Assembly (NCBI GenBank): GCA_020024735.1
Contig: JAHHTI010000002.1
Span: forward strand, 1 to 38,387
Direction of reading: 5' to 3'
DNA from: Mycoplasmataceae bacterium
GTDB taxonomy: Bacteria > Bacillota_I > Bacilli_A > Mycoplasmatales > Mycoplasmoidaceae
DNA length: 38,387 nt
In this document: in pieces, positions 10,281 to 19,745 of the stretch
Position numbering within the stretch: the first letter of the stretch is position 1
How the letters are laid out: each line of letters begins with the position of its first letter
Notes under the pieces: generated by a model
Databases searched by the model: none
Told to the model about the DNA's origin: nothing
Seen by the model: the letters and a program-made list of their open reading frames with translations, nothing else
Translations under genes and position numbers: made by a program

Positions 10281-12260
10281 TTATTTTTTAACCTTTCCAT
10301 TTGCTGGTTTTTTAATTCAACAGAAATAACAAATATGTTTACCGTTTTCTAATTTAATAGAAGCTCAATTATCTTTTTGTTTACAAATTGAACATTGAAC
10401 TTGTTTTTCGTTATAACCTGCTTTTTGGTGTCATTCTTTTCTTCTTTTGTTGTAATCATACTTAGCGTATTCTTCTAAAGATACTACTTGGTGTTTTTGA
10501 GTAGTTGGAATTTCATTAGCTTTTGGTTTTTTTACTACTAAGTTGTTAAGAGATTTTTTAGCAGGGGTAACATTCTTAGAAACTAGTTGAGGTTCTTTTA
10601 CCTTTACTTCTTTTTTTTCTTCCTTAACTTCTTCAACTACCTTAACTGATTTTTTTTCAGTTGGATTGATAGTTTTAATTCTCTTTCCCGCAGCTTCTTC
10701 ATTATCATTAATATCTAATAATGTTTTGTCTAAGATTGGATCATATTCATAGTTAGGAATTTGATTTAGGAAATTAATAATAAATTTCTTAGAGAAATAA
10801 GATAATTGTAATGAGCTTTCATCATCAATCACTTTATTATTATCAATTTCTTCTCTTGTTGAAGTTGTTTTAAAAGCATTTAAGATTTCTTCTTTAAATC
10901 TAGCAATTAAATCATTTGGAATGAAATCAATTAATTTATTGTTGATGATAAATAATAATAATATTTGGTCAACATTAGCATAAGGAGAAGCTTGTTTTTG
11001 CTTAATAGTATTCATAATCTTTTCCCCATGTAATAATACTAATTTAGTTTCATCATCTAGGTCTGAACCAAATTGAGAGAATGCTTGTAATTCACTATAG
11101 TTAGCCAAATTTAACTTTAATGAACCAGCAACTTGTTTCATACATTTATATTGCGCTGCAGAACCTACTCTAGATACTGATAAACCTGCATCAACAGCTG
11201 GTCTTTGTCCAGCATTAAATAAGTTAGTTTGCATAAATAATTGACCATCAGTAATAGAAATTACATTGGTTGGAATATAAGCTGAAATATCACCAGCTTG
11301 AGTTTCGATAATTGGTAGAGCAGTAATTGAACCACCACCATTTTCTTTATTCAATCGACAAGCTCTTTCTAGTAAACGAGAGTGTAGATAGAAAACATCC
11401 CCTGGATAAGCTTCACGACCTGGAGATCTTTTTAACAACAAAGATAAGGTACGGTAACTAACAGCATGTTTAGATAAATCATCATAAACAATTAATACAT
11501 CTCTACCTTGAGACATTCAGTATTCAGCTAATGTTACTCCCACAAATGGAGCAATATAGTTTAATGCCGGTAAGTCATCAGCTGGTGAAGAAATAATGGT
11601 AGTATATTCCATTGCACCGTGTTGATCTAAAGTTCTTTTAATTTGTGAAACTGAAGATGACTTTTGTCCAATTGCTACATACACACAAAGGATACCTTTT
11701 CCTTTTTGGTTAATAATGGTATCGATAGCAATAGTTGTTTTCCCGGTTTGTCTATCTCCAATGATTAATTCTCTTTGTCCTCTACCAATAGGAAACATTG
11801 AGTCAATAACAATAATCCCTGTTTCTAAAGGTTGATTAACAGATTGTCTAGTCATAACTCCAGGAGCAACTCTTTCGATAGGTAAGAAGTTCTTAGTTTT
11901 AATTGGAGGTAATCCATCAATAGCTTTACCAGTAGCATCCACTACTCTTCCTAAAAATTCATCACCAACCATAACTTCAGAAACACGGTTAGTCTTTTTA
12001 ACAATTGAACCTTCTTTGATGTCTCCAAAGTTTCCTAAACAAGCGATGGCTACAACATCTTCATTAATGTTTAAAACTAAACCTTCAGTTTTATTTTCAA
12101 AAACAACAATTTCATTTAACATTACATGACTTAAACCAGAAGCAATGATAATTCCATCTGAGTTAGAGATAACTTTCCCTTCTTCATAGTTAATCATAGT
12201 ATTAGAATATTTTTTGATTTGTTGTTTGATGATATCGCTATATCTTTGTTTATCACTCAT
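10281..12260 (-). CDS. atpA: ATP synthase F1 alpha subunit with C-terminal zinc-ribbon extension
   Basis: Non-catalytic nucleotide-binding subunit, 659 residues against about 500-520 in most bacteria. Walker A is GDRQTGKT at 168-175, and SRVGSAAQ contains the arginine finger near residue 364. The family fold ends near residue 510. After it comes a charged, Lys/Glu/Val-rich linker (KVVEEVKEEKKEVKVKEP), then an EYAKYDYNKRRKEW segment, and finally C623-x2-C626 and C644-x2-C647, a four-cysteine pattern like a zinc ribbon. The extension is in frame and reaches the stop at 10281-10283 through TGA codons that read as Trp, so it is part of the protein. AGGAG lies seven bases before the ATG. See findings. 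Confidence 0.95.
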
Positions 12261-12275
12261 ATTTAACTCCTTACA

Positions 12276-12824
12276 TTAATTTGCCGCTAATAAGCTTCTT
12301 TTTATTTCATCCAATTTTGATTTAATACTATTATCAATCCGGTTAGAGTCATATTCAATACTAATTCCAGCAATATAACTTGGATCAATAAAAATTTCTG
12401 GTATCACTTTTTTCATTTTTAATTTAGTAGAGACTTTTTTTACAATGGCATCAATATCATTTTTAGATAATTCATAAGCAGAGGTAATTTTAACAATTAA
12501 GTAGCCCATATCTTTTGACATCTTATCGATAATATCTTTTAGGATATCTAATAGATACTTAAGATCATCTTTATCTACCATATAAAAAAACATATTTTTT
12601 AAATAATCTGTTTTGTTCTTTGCTAACAATTCAGTTATTAATTTTTTCTTAACATCGTTTTCAACAATAGGAGAACCTAGTAAATTTATATATTCTTGGT
12701 TTTCTTTAATAGCATGGTAAAGGTCGTGAACTTCGTCAAAGACAACTTCACGCTTAACATTATTGTCAAGTGCTTCAATAAAAGCTGTTCCATATTGACT
12801 TACTAATTCACCTTTAATATCCAT
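12276..12824 (-). CDS. atpH: ATP synthase F1 delta subunit
   Basis: Peripheral-stalk subunit (OSCP type), 182 residues, the usual length. The N-terminal helical domain contains YGTAFIEALDN, and the C-terminal domain carries the family pattern DPSYIAGISIEYDSNRIDNSIKSKLDEIKRSL. It connects the b-subunit stalk to the top of alpha. It starts two bases after the end of atpF and precedes atpA by 15 bases. Confidence 0.92.
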   Translation of the reverse strand: MDIKGELVSQYGTAFIEALDNNVKREVVFDEVHDLYHAIKENQEYINLLGSPIVENDVKKKLITELLAKNKTDYLKNMFFYMVDKDDLKYLLDILKDIIDKMSKDMGYLIVKITSAYELSKNDIDAIVKKVSTKLKMKKVIPEIFIDPSYIAGISIEYDSNRIDNSIKSKLDEIKRSLLAAN

Positions 12825-12825
12825 A

Positions 12826-13440
12826 CTATAATTCCTTATCTATTTTGTTTAAAAAGTCTTCAACAAATTTCTTGTTGTCTGCACTTTTAATATTCTTTTT
12901 AGTTAATTCTTCAGCTGCAGATAGAATTAAATCAACATTTTCATTTTGCATTTCATTTTGCATTTTTAATTTCATTCTTTCGACTTCATTAGCAGCTTCT
13001 TTTAGTGTTAACTCATAGTTTTTTTGAGCTTCAATTTTAGATTCAGAAATGATGTTAGCTGATTGACTTCTAGCATCTTCGATCATTTGAGATGTTCTAA
13101 TTTGAGTTTCTGAAATAGTTTCTTTAATTTTAGCTTCTTCTTCAAAAATGCTAACTTTCTTAGCTTCTATTTCATTAATTTCTCCCATTACATATTGTTT
13201 TCTTTTTTCAATCATTTCATTATATGGTTTTCAAACAAATTTACTTACCACAATAAATAAAATAATAGTTGCAATAATTTGCGCTACAAAGATAATAGGT
13301 TGTGGGAAAACTAGGTTAACAATTTCAGAACCATTAACTCCATCAATTGTTCCACTACAACTAGTTAAAAAAGGTAGAACTAGTGTAAAAGAAACTAATA
13401 ACAATAAAAAAGGTAATAACTTTTTTAAATGTTTCTTCAT
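12826..13440 (-). CDS. atpF: ATP synthase Fo b subunit, lipoprotein type
   Basis: A 204-residue stator subunit. The ATG at 13438-13440 is preferred because GAGG lies eight bases upstream; an in-frame TTG-like start further up would overlap atpE. The N-terminus is a lipoprotein signal: MKKHLKKLL, a hydrophobic stretch, then LPFLTSC with the Cys at about residue 27. A second hydrophobic segment (PIIFVAQIIATIILFIVVSKFVW, about 45-67) is the usual b membrane helix, followed by a long charged coiled coil. Lipoprotein b subunits are known from Mycoplasma pneumoniae, so this mature form would have a lipid anchor plus one helix. Confidence 0.93.
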
Positions 13441-13453
13441 GCTAAAAACCTCA

Positions 13454-13795
13454 TTAAATAGTTGGTGCAACGAAAATTAAAAGAATTGCAATAATTAAAC
13501 CATAAATAGCAGCAGATTCAGCAATCGCCATCCCTACAATCATAGTTGACATAATTTGTGACTTTACTTCTGGGTTTCTTGACACAGCTAAAGCTGCTGC
13601 CCCAGCTGCATAACCTTGACCAGCCCCAACACCTGAAGCTCCTACTAATGCTAACCCAGCACCAATGAAAGCTCCTAGATATTTAGCTCCAGTATCAGTA
13701 ATTCCAGTAGCAGTAGCAGCGTCGCTAGCTGCTGCTAATGTTGTAATAGTATCGTTTCCACTTTGGAAAGCTTCAATAATAGCTGTTATATCCAT
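13454..13795 (-). CDS. atpE: ATP synthase Fo c subunit
   Basis: Ring-forming proteolipid, 113 residues, with two hydrophobic helices. A 35-residue Ala/Thr/Asp-rich N-terminal extension comes before helix 1, as in other mycoplasmas. Helix 1 has the Gly-rich stretch GVGAGQGYAAG with Q60, the loop is VSRNPE, and helix 2 has AIAESAAIYG with the ion-binding Glu at residue 93. The combination Q60, E93, S94, Y98 resembles the sodium-binding set of Ilyobacter-type c subunits, although the Thr that normally follows ES is Ala here. The gap to atpF is 13 bases. Confidence 0.95.
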   Translation of the reverse strand: MDITAIIEAFQSGNDTITTLAAASDAATATGITDTGAKYLGAFIGAGLALVGASGVGAGQGYAAGAAALAVSRNPEVKSQIMSTMIVGMAIAESAAIYGLIIAILLIFVAPTI

Positions 13796-13812
13796 AAATT
13801 TCTTCTCCTTTA

Positions 13813-14631
13813 TTATTGTTGAATATTTTGAGTTAATTCTTTATTTGAAGGGTTTGTGATTTCTGAATTGATTTCGGGAGTAGTTTCTTCTTGATAACCT
13901 TCATCACCATAGATACCTAAAGATCAATAAGTAACTGATAGTAGCACGAATACGTAGGCTTGAACAGCTCCAGTAAACAATGTTAGATAAGCTAACATAA
14001 AAGGCATAATAATAATTCCACCCAAGATAATAATTCCGATTTGAGGATAAGAACCTGATATTTGACTACATGCTCAAAATAATACAGAGTAGATAATTGA
14101 ACCAGCAATAATATTTCCTCATAGACGGAATGTTAAAGAAATCAATGGAGTAATCTTACCTAAAATAGCAAAAGGATTCACCATAAAGTAAAAATGTTTT
14201 CCTTTAATTTTGATACCAATTAAAAAACTTTTTAAGTAATCCAATTTTTGATATTTTACTGATAAGATAATTGAAGTAAATCATGTAATTAATCCCAAAG
14301 TTAAAGGAACAGTATAAGAAGTTGTAGTTTCTTTAAGTCCAAATAAGGCAAGCATATTAGAAATAAAGATGTATGCAAATAAGAAAATTACATACGGGGT
14401 GAATTTGATAAATTTATAACCTAAATTATCAACCACAATCTTTTTGACTGCATCAATGAAAGCATCAACAATAATAACCAATTTTGAATCATATTGTTTA
14501 ACATCCATCTTCTTAACTTTATTATAGTAACTAAAAAAGATTACTAAAAGGATAATAGTAACGACTAGTATAGAAAAGATGATACCGATAATTGGTGATT
14601 GAAAAAAATTACCAGCTTCTCACTTATCCAT
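13813..14631 (-). CDS. atpB: ATP synthase Fo a subunit
   Basis: First gene of the operon, 272 residues with several TGA codons. The ion-channel helix contains SLTFRLWGNIIAG, in which the Arg is essential for rotation, and the last helix contains FTGAVQAYVFVLLSVTYW; both are diagnostic. The C-terminal 35 residues are polar and Glu/Asn/Thr-rich (EETTPEINSEITNPSNKE), longer than usual. The ATG at 14629-14631 has a strong GGAGGA site. No atpI-like gene is upstream. Confidence 0.95.
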
Positions 14632-14662
14632 ATTTCCTCCATTTCCTTCAATAAAAATTAAA

Positions 14663-14692
14663 CAGGCAAGTTTGCCTGCACTAATCATTATA
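14663..14692 (-). promoter_or_regulatory. atp operon promoter with 5'-terminal hairpin
   Basis: On the minus strand TATAAT occupies 14692-14687. Six to eight bases later the message would begin, right before CAGGCAAACTTGCCTG (14678-14663), a 6- to 7-bp stem that would sit at the very 5' end of the mRNA. The leader to atpB is about 50 bases. Such 5' stems protect messages from decay. A run TTTAATTTTT follows the stem, so an attenuator is a less likely alternative. No -35 box is clear. Confidence 0.6.
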
Positions 14693-14732
14693 CTACTATT
14701 TAAAAAATTAATTAATGTAATTACGAAATCAA

Positions 14733-14779
14733 AAAATATCTAAAAGTTTAAATCTAAAACTTATGAAAAAAGATATTTT
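14733..14779 (-). terminator. Possible terminator of the ATPase/DUF4276 operon
   Basis: A nested inverted repeat: AAAATATC at 14733-14740 pairs with GATATTTT at 14772-14779, and inside it AAGTTT at 14744-14749 pairs with AAACTT at 14757-14762. On the minus strand the outer stem ends in a T run (GATATTTTTT), as expected at the end of the transcript from 16815. The rest of the 280-base gap between the atpB start and 14912 is AT-rich without any gene; weaker inverted repeats lie at 14821-14843 and 14869-14889. Confidence 0.4.
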
Positions 14780-14911
14780 TTATAATCTTTTAAAAACCGC
14801 TATTTTATCCGTAAAATGAGGCTTATTTTTTTAAAAATAAAGCTAAATGTATGAGTATATTTTTTATATAATCAAACAATAGTTGATTAGCAATAAGAAA
14901 ATACCTTTTAA

Positions 14912-15628
14912 CTAATAATCTTCTTGCAAAACATTTCAAACATTTTTATAACTTTTCTTACCGGTCATAACATTTTTGACATTCTTAACAAAACAATCAA
15001 CAGTTTTATTAAAATGAGGGCATTTTTTAAGTAAAACTTCCAAATTTATTTTTTCCATAGTTTCACGGAAAAACGAAGGCTTAGAATAATGATAATCTAC
15101 TAAAATATCTTCAATCCTTTTGGATGGATTTTCAAGATAATATTCTATATCACTTTCCTCTTGAGTATTTATCAATTCTCTTTCTGCTACTCTAAGACCT
15201 AAACTATTTATTTGGGATACAAGAACATTAGGTTGAGAAAATAAAAGAGTTTCAAATTCTTGAATAGAAATTCAAGGTAATACATAATGATTTTCATTTG
15301 TCTTTATCTTTTTGAAATGAGTTTCATATATTGAATCAAAAATTTCATTTGGTTTCTTATTAAAAAGTTTCATACCTCAATTATTGTGATAGATATCAAG
15401 GGCATAGACACAAATATCAAAATTATTTAAAAGGCTTTTTGTTTGATTATAGATATTACCAAAGGATTGAGAACCGTGCCCACCTATATTAAAAGGACTT
15501 ATATATATTTCTTCTTTTGATGATCAATCAATGGAGTTATCTTTATATTTTAGTAAGTTAATGAATAATTCACTAGTAAAATATTTTTCTTCAGTTTCAC
15601 CTTCTACAATAAAACATATTCTTACCAT
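14912..15628 (-). CDS. DUF4276 family, TOPRIM-like protein
   Basis: A 238-residue protein. The N-terminus, VRICFIVEGETEEKYF, carries the conserved acidic residue (E9) of a TOPRIM-like fold; a later acidic position is D78 in CVYALDIY. The block PWISIQEFETLLFS near residues 118-131 is the hallmark of DUF4276, a family encoded next to AAA ATPases. The ATG overlaps the end of the upstream ATPase gene by seven bases, so the two are coupled. By analogy with PARIS and OLD-type pairs of an ABC-like ATPase with a TOPRIM nuclease, it may be a nuclease effector in phage or plasmid defence. That function is inferred, and no activity is shown by sequence alone. Confidence 0.75.
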
Positions 15629-16815
15629 TTTACTTCTCCACCAATAAGAGATGAACATCAAATATCTCCAAGTGAATTTTCATCTTTCATCATATCTTTA
15701 ACTACTTTATATAAAAATTCATCCTCAGATAACTTTTTAAAAAAAGTTTCACCCTTAACATAATTAGCAATAAATAAATTTTGTGGGTCCATTTCAGAAA
15801 GAAAAAGAGGACTTTGCGTCGCTATTACTAATTGATTACGTTTAGCTGTACCTTTTATAATTTTAGTTAAAGATTTAATGGCACTTGGATGTAATCCTAG
15901 TTCTGGTTCATCCAAGATAATAATAGAATTTTCTTGTGGTTGCATTAAGCAGACAAGTAAGGCAATATATCTAAGAGTACCATCAGAAAAATCTTTTACA
16001 TTAAATAGCATACCTTCTAAATATCGATTTGTTCATTGTAAAGATAGATATTTTTTACCATTATAGTCAACAAATTCTGTATATTGGAAATCAAGGAAAT
16101 ATGGAGCAATTTCTCTAATACATAAAATTAATTGATTATAAATAGAGTTATGATTCTTTCTTAGGTTGTAAAGAATCAAAGCAAGATTTTGCCCATTATC
16201 CTCCAATACATCACCACGTAGTGTTATATCACTAGGTCTTTTAAGAATTGAAGCAAATCCTGTATCATGAAAATGATAGTATTTGATACTATCAAAACAA
16301 TTGACAATATGTGTATAACAAATACCTTTCTTTAATTGTGTAGAAACATGTTCTAAGGTTTCTGTATCGTCAAATAATATACTCCGAGCTGGCATAATTG
16401 ATGAAATGTCATACCATAAAGGAGTAGGATAATTTGTATCTCAAACACCAAAACTTTCTGTTGAAAAGGTAAAATAAGGCATAGAAGTATTAGCATCACT
16501 AGATTGTGATAAAACAAATCGATACACATTGTATAAATCCTGCGAAGAATTTTCTAAGAAATCTACATCAATCTCTATTTTTTCATTATTTTTATAAGCA
16601 AAATAATTTAATAACTTATCTGTTCCACCAATACGACTAATGGTATCGTTAATGTTTTTTTCTTTTCTAAAACTTCTTAGTAAAGAAAATAAATTAAGTA
16701 AATTAGTTTTACCAGCTCCATTAGGACCTACAAATACATTTAAATTACTTAAGGATAACTCAGCTGATTTAATTGATTTAAAATTTTTTATTGTTATTTT
16801 TTTGATAGTAGCCAT
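15622..16815 (-). CDS. AAA (ABC-like, RecF/OLD type) ATPase paired with DUF4276
   Basis: A 397-residue ATPase. Walker A is GPNGAGKT at 30-37 right after KKITIKNFKSIKSAEL, the N-terminal pattern of the AAA_15/AAA_21 group. FSDGTLRYIALL is the ABC signature, IIILDEPELGLHP is Walker B, and IATQSPLFLSEM follows. No long coiled coil is inserted between the halves, so this is a compact form. TATAAT on the minus strand (16828-16823) ends seven bases before the ATG, with no ribosome binding site, so the message is probably leaderless. It forms a two-gene operon with the DUF4276 gene, between housekeeping operons, as expected for a defence cassette. Confidence 0.85.
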
Positions 16816-17034
16816 ATTAATAATTATATATAGTTATTTTCTATAAATATCATTAATCAATTTATGAAAAAAGATAAAGACAATTAAGGATTATTAATGA
16901 GTGCTTTTGCCTTACAAAACAAGAACATTTAAAAATTTTTAAAATTTTTTAGTGATTTTGCAAAAAAACAGCACTTACATATATGGAGAGATAATTGAAT
17001 ATCTTTCTAAACAAAAATTATAAGGAGTAAAAAA
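16816..17034. promoter_or_regulatory. Divergent promoter region between the AAA ATPase and ruvA
   Basis: No gene is seen. Leftward, TATAAT (minus strand, 16828-16823) serves the ATPase gene. Rightward, TTGCAA at 16958-16963 and TATATG at 16980-16985, 16 bases apart, serve ruvA; both lie within the 46-bp repeat at 16941-16986. The segment 16895-16910 (AATGAGTGCTTTTGC) resembles the repeat in reverse orientation, so a decayed inverted copy may face it. AAGGAG at 17022-17027 is the ruvA ribosome binding site. Confidence 0.55.
16941..16986 (+). repeat. 46-bp repeat, copy 1, upstream of ruvA
   Basis: Identical over 46 bases to the reverse complement of 35893-35938. It includes AGTGATTTTGCAA and CAGCACTTACATATATGG, and holds the promoter-like pair TTGCAA/TATATG. 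Both copies point toward the gene they precede. Confidence 0.95.
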
Positions 17035-17640
17035 ATGAATTACATCATAGGAAAAGTCGTTTGACATTCAAAAAAAAGAATTATTGTTGAAGCTAACAAT
17101 ATTGGATATTTATTAAATACTATCAATGGAGAAAATTGATTAGATGATAAATATCAAAAAATTTACATCTATAGATTTATTAAGTTAGATCATAAAAATA
17201 CTTTAGTAGAAGAATATTATGCTTTTAATAGTTACTTGGAAAGAAATCTTTTTGCTGATTTACTATCAATTAATGGGATTGGAGCAATTACTGCTTTTAA
17301 CATTATGCATAATGAAGTAGATACTTTATTACAACTAATTGTAGAACACAATTATGAAGCACTAAGTAATTGCCAAGGTATTAATAACAAAACTGCATTA
17401 TTAATATGTAACTCTTTGGATAAAAAATATGCGCATTTTGTAAAAAATATGTCTCCTGCTAGTAAGCAAAAAACAGAATTAAATAAGGATTTAGTCTTTG
17501 CCTTAAAAAAATTAGGCTACAATTCAGAAGACTTAAAATACCTTAATGAATTAGAAATCAATCAAGAGTGTGAAATTAGTGAACTAATTAGTCAATCAAT
17601 TAAGTTAATTGCCGAAAAACATGAACAAGCCAACTATTAG
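17035..17640 (+). CDS. ruvA: Holliday junction branch migration protein RuvA
   Basis: A 201-residue DNA-junction-binding subunit. An OB-fold N-terminal domain starts MNYIIGKVVW and includes the YYAFNSYLERNLFADLL end of domain I. Two helix-hairpin-helix motifs follow, LLSINGIGAITAFNIM and LSNCQGINNKTALLI. The C-terminal domain III that contacts RuvB is FALKKLGYNSEDL onward. AAGGAG is seven bases before the ATG at 17035. It overlaps ruvB by 20 bases and is transcribed from the promoter inside the 46-bp repeat. Confidence 0.92.
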
Positions 17641-18568
17641 ACCACAATATCTTAATGAATTTATTGGTAAAAAAGAATTAGTCACTAATTTAGAAATCTT
17701 TATAGAATCTGCAAAGAATCGGAAACAACCTTTAGATCATATCTTATTTTATGGATTAGCAGGAACAGGGAAAACAACCTTAGCTCATATTGTGGCTAAT
17801 GAAATGAATTGTAAAATAAGAGTCATTCAAGGAACACATTTGAAAAAGAATGTGGATTTAATTAATCTAATTTCCCTAGTGAATGAAGAGGATGTTATTT
17901 TTATTGATGAAATCCAAGCAGTTAGTCTAGAGTGTATGGAAACCCTTTATGGAGTTATGGAAGACTTTTGTATCGATATAATGTTAGGAAAAGATAATGA
18001 TGCCAAAATGACACGGCTTAAATTACCTCATTTTACCTTAATAGGAGCAACTACATCTTTAGGAGAATTACCTACCCCATTAGAGGAAAGATTTGAAATC
18101 TCTTTCTTTTTGGATAGTTATGAACAAGAAGAAATTGTCCAAATATTAGAGATAAATACGAAAAAATTAAATATGCAAATTAGCAATGAAGAATTAGAAA
18201 TAATCGCATCCCATTGTAAAGGTATCCCACGGATAGCTAATAAAATTTTAAAAAGAGTCAATGACTTCAAAGGCTTTGGTGGAAGTGTTCCGACTGAGGA
18301 TATTCTTCGTAAGCTAGAAATTTATGAGTATGGGTTATTAAAGGTAGACCTATTATACTTGAAAGCTCTCTATGCAGCTGGTGAACACATTGGACTAAAA
18401 ACGTTAATTTCTATGACACAGCTTGATCAAAAAACCATCGAATCAAGCATTGAACCATTTTTATTAAGAAACCATTTAATTCTCAAAAGTAGTAATGGAA
18501 GGATGCTTACAGAAAAAGGAGAAATTTATATTCGCGATAAATTAAATAATTGTGAACTAAATATTTAA
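17621..18568 (+). CDS. ruvB: Holliday junction DNA helicase RuvB
   Basis: AAA+ motor that drives branch migration with RuvA, 315 residues from the ATG at 17621. An in-frame TTG at 17609 is possible but less fitting. RPQYLNEFIG is the usual family start. Walker A is GLAGTGKT at 45-52, Walker B is VIFIDEIQ at 92-99, sensor 1 is LIGATTSLGELPTPLEERF, and a winged-helix C-terminus follows. In most RuvB proteins Walker B reads DEIH; here the His is Gln (Q99). No RuvC gene is nearby. Confidence 0.94.
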   Translation: MNKPTIRPQYLNEFIGKKELVTNLEIFIESAKNRKQPLDHILFYGLAGTGKTTLAHIVANEMNCKIRVIQGTHLKKNVDLINLISLVNEEDVIFIDEIQAVSLECMETLYGVMEDFCIDIMLGKDNDAKMTRLKLPHFTLIGATTSLGELPTPLEERFEISFFLDSYEQEEIVQILEINTKKLNMQISNEELEIIASHCKGIPRIANKILKRVNDFKGFGGSVPTEDILRKLEIYEYGLLKVDLLYLKALYAAGEHIGLKTLISMTQLDQKTIESSIEPFLLRNHLILKSSNGRMLTEKGEIYIRDKLNNCELNI

Positions 18569-18571
18569 TAT

Positions 18572-19231
18572 TTATTTAAAGCAAAAGATAACCTTATTAA
18601 TGTTTTTATTTAAAGCCACAAAACGTTCTTCGTATTCGGTGGCAATATTTTGTTGATTGCAAGGATTATCAATATCTGCATACAAGTCCGTGGTGGCATA
18701 AAGTACTTTAATATCTTTTCGTTCTTTAATAACTTCCATTGTATATGCAAATAAACCATCATTATCAGTTTTTAAGATTATCTTAGCATCAGGCTTAAGA
18801 ATTTGTTTATAGATATCTAGAAAATTAGGAGAAGTTAATCGATTTTTAGTATGTCTTTTTTTAGGTCACGGATCAGAAAAGTTAAGAAATATTTGACTAA
18901 TGCTATGAGAAGCAAAAATGGTCGTTAATTGACGAGCATCAAAATTGATGATTCTTAAATTACTTAGCTTTTCATCACTACTAGTAAATTTCTTAACTGC
19001 TTTAGCACAAATTGTTTCATTAAGTTCGATTCCAAGAAAATTTATTTCAGGAAAGGCTATTGCATTTTTCATAATAAATTGACCTTTACCCATTCCTATT
19101 TCTAGAAAAATTGGATTATCATTACCAAAGGTTTTTCCTCACTGACTTGCTAAGAGTGTAGGATTAGCAATAAAAAACTGAGGGTAATTATTTAAAATTT
19201 CTGAAGCATTGTGAAGTTTTCTTAAACGCAT
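18572..19231 (-). CDS. trmB: tRNA (guanine-N7-)-methyltransferase
   Basis: SAM-dependent enzyme that makes m7G46 in tRNA, 219 residues. MRLRKLHNASEIL at the start, the SAM-binding FLEIGMGKGQFI near residues 42-53, FLGIELNE, and the catalytic-region signature NFSDPWPKKRHTKNRL are all present. It is the last gene of the yneF-engB-valS-ispH-trmL-trmB run. It converges on ruvB with only three bases between the two stop codons. Confidence 0.95.
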
Positions 19232-19241
19232 ATTCTACCTA

Positions 19242-19745
19242 TTATAAATATCCTTTCTTATGTGGTTCTAATGTTTCTAAATGAGGATAACCACATTGCT
19301 TAATCACCTCATAAACAGCAATGGCAACAGTATTGGATAAATTCAAACTCCGAATATTTTTAGTAGTAGGAATGCGAATTAAAGTATCCATATATTGTTC
19401 AAGAATTTCCTTAGGTATTCCTGTTGATTCTTTACCAAACATTAAATAGACATCTTTATTATTGCAATAATTATAAGCATCTGGTTTATTTTTTCCATAT
19501 CTGGTATAGATGAAAATTTGTTCTGGGCAACATGTGTTGATAAAGTCTTCAAAGCAATCATATTCATGATACTCTAGGAATTGCCAATAATTAGCAGCGG
19601 AACGAACTATTTTTTTATCATTTAAGAAAAATCCATAAGGACGGATTAAATGTAAAACTACATCAAAACCTACACATGTACGGGCAATGTTTCCAGTATT
19701 TTCTGCAATTTCTGGTTCAAATAAAATAACATTAATTTTAGGCAT
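19242..19745 (-). CDS. trmL: tRNA (cytidine(34)-2'-O)-methyltransferase, SPOUT family
   Basis: A 167-residue knotted methyltransferase. The start at the ATG complementary to 19743-19745 is set by an AAGGAGAT site that lies inside the end of ispH. FEPEIAENTGNIARTC at the N-terminus, YLMFGKESTGIP in the middle and IPTTKNIRSLNLSNTVAIAVYE at the end form the SAM-binding trefoil knot. Family members methylate the ribose of the wobble base in tRNA-Leu. It overlaps ispH by eight bases and precedes trmB by ten. Confidence 0.92.
   Translation of the reverse strand: MPKINVILFEPEIAENTGNIARTCVGFDVVLHLIRPYGFFLNDKKIVRSAANYWQFLEYHEYDCFEDFINTCCPEQIFIYTRYGKNKPDAYNYCNNKDVYLMFGKESTGIPKEILEQYMDTLIRIPTTKNIRSLNLSNTVAIAVYEVIKQCGYPHLETLEPHKKGYL

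Noticed and set aside
13148..13480. Plus-strand reading frame opposite atpF
   Set aside because: It lies fully opposite a conserved gene, has no ribosome binding site and no recognisable features; it is a shadow.
14821..14889. Two AT-rich inverted repeats as terminators
   Set aside because: The stems are almost all A/T, and no T run follows on the strand where a terminator would be needed; the structure at 14733-14779 fits better.
16895..16910. A third copy of the 46-bp repeat in reverse orientation
   Set aside because: Only about 13 of the bases agree and a gap is needed; similarity could be chance, so it is mentioned but not called as a repeat.
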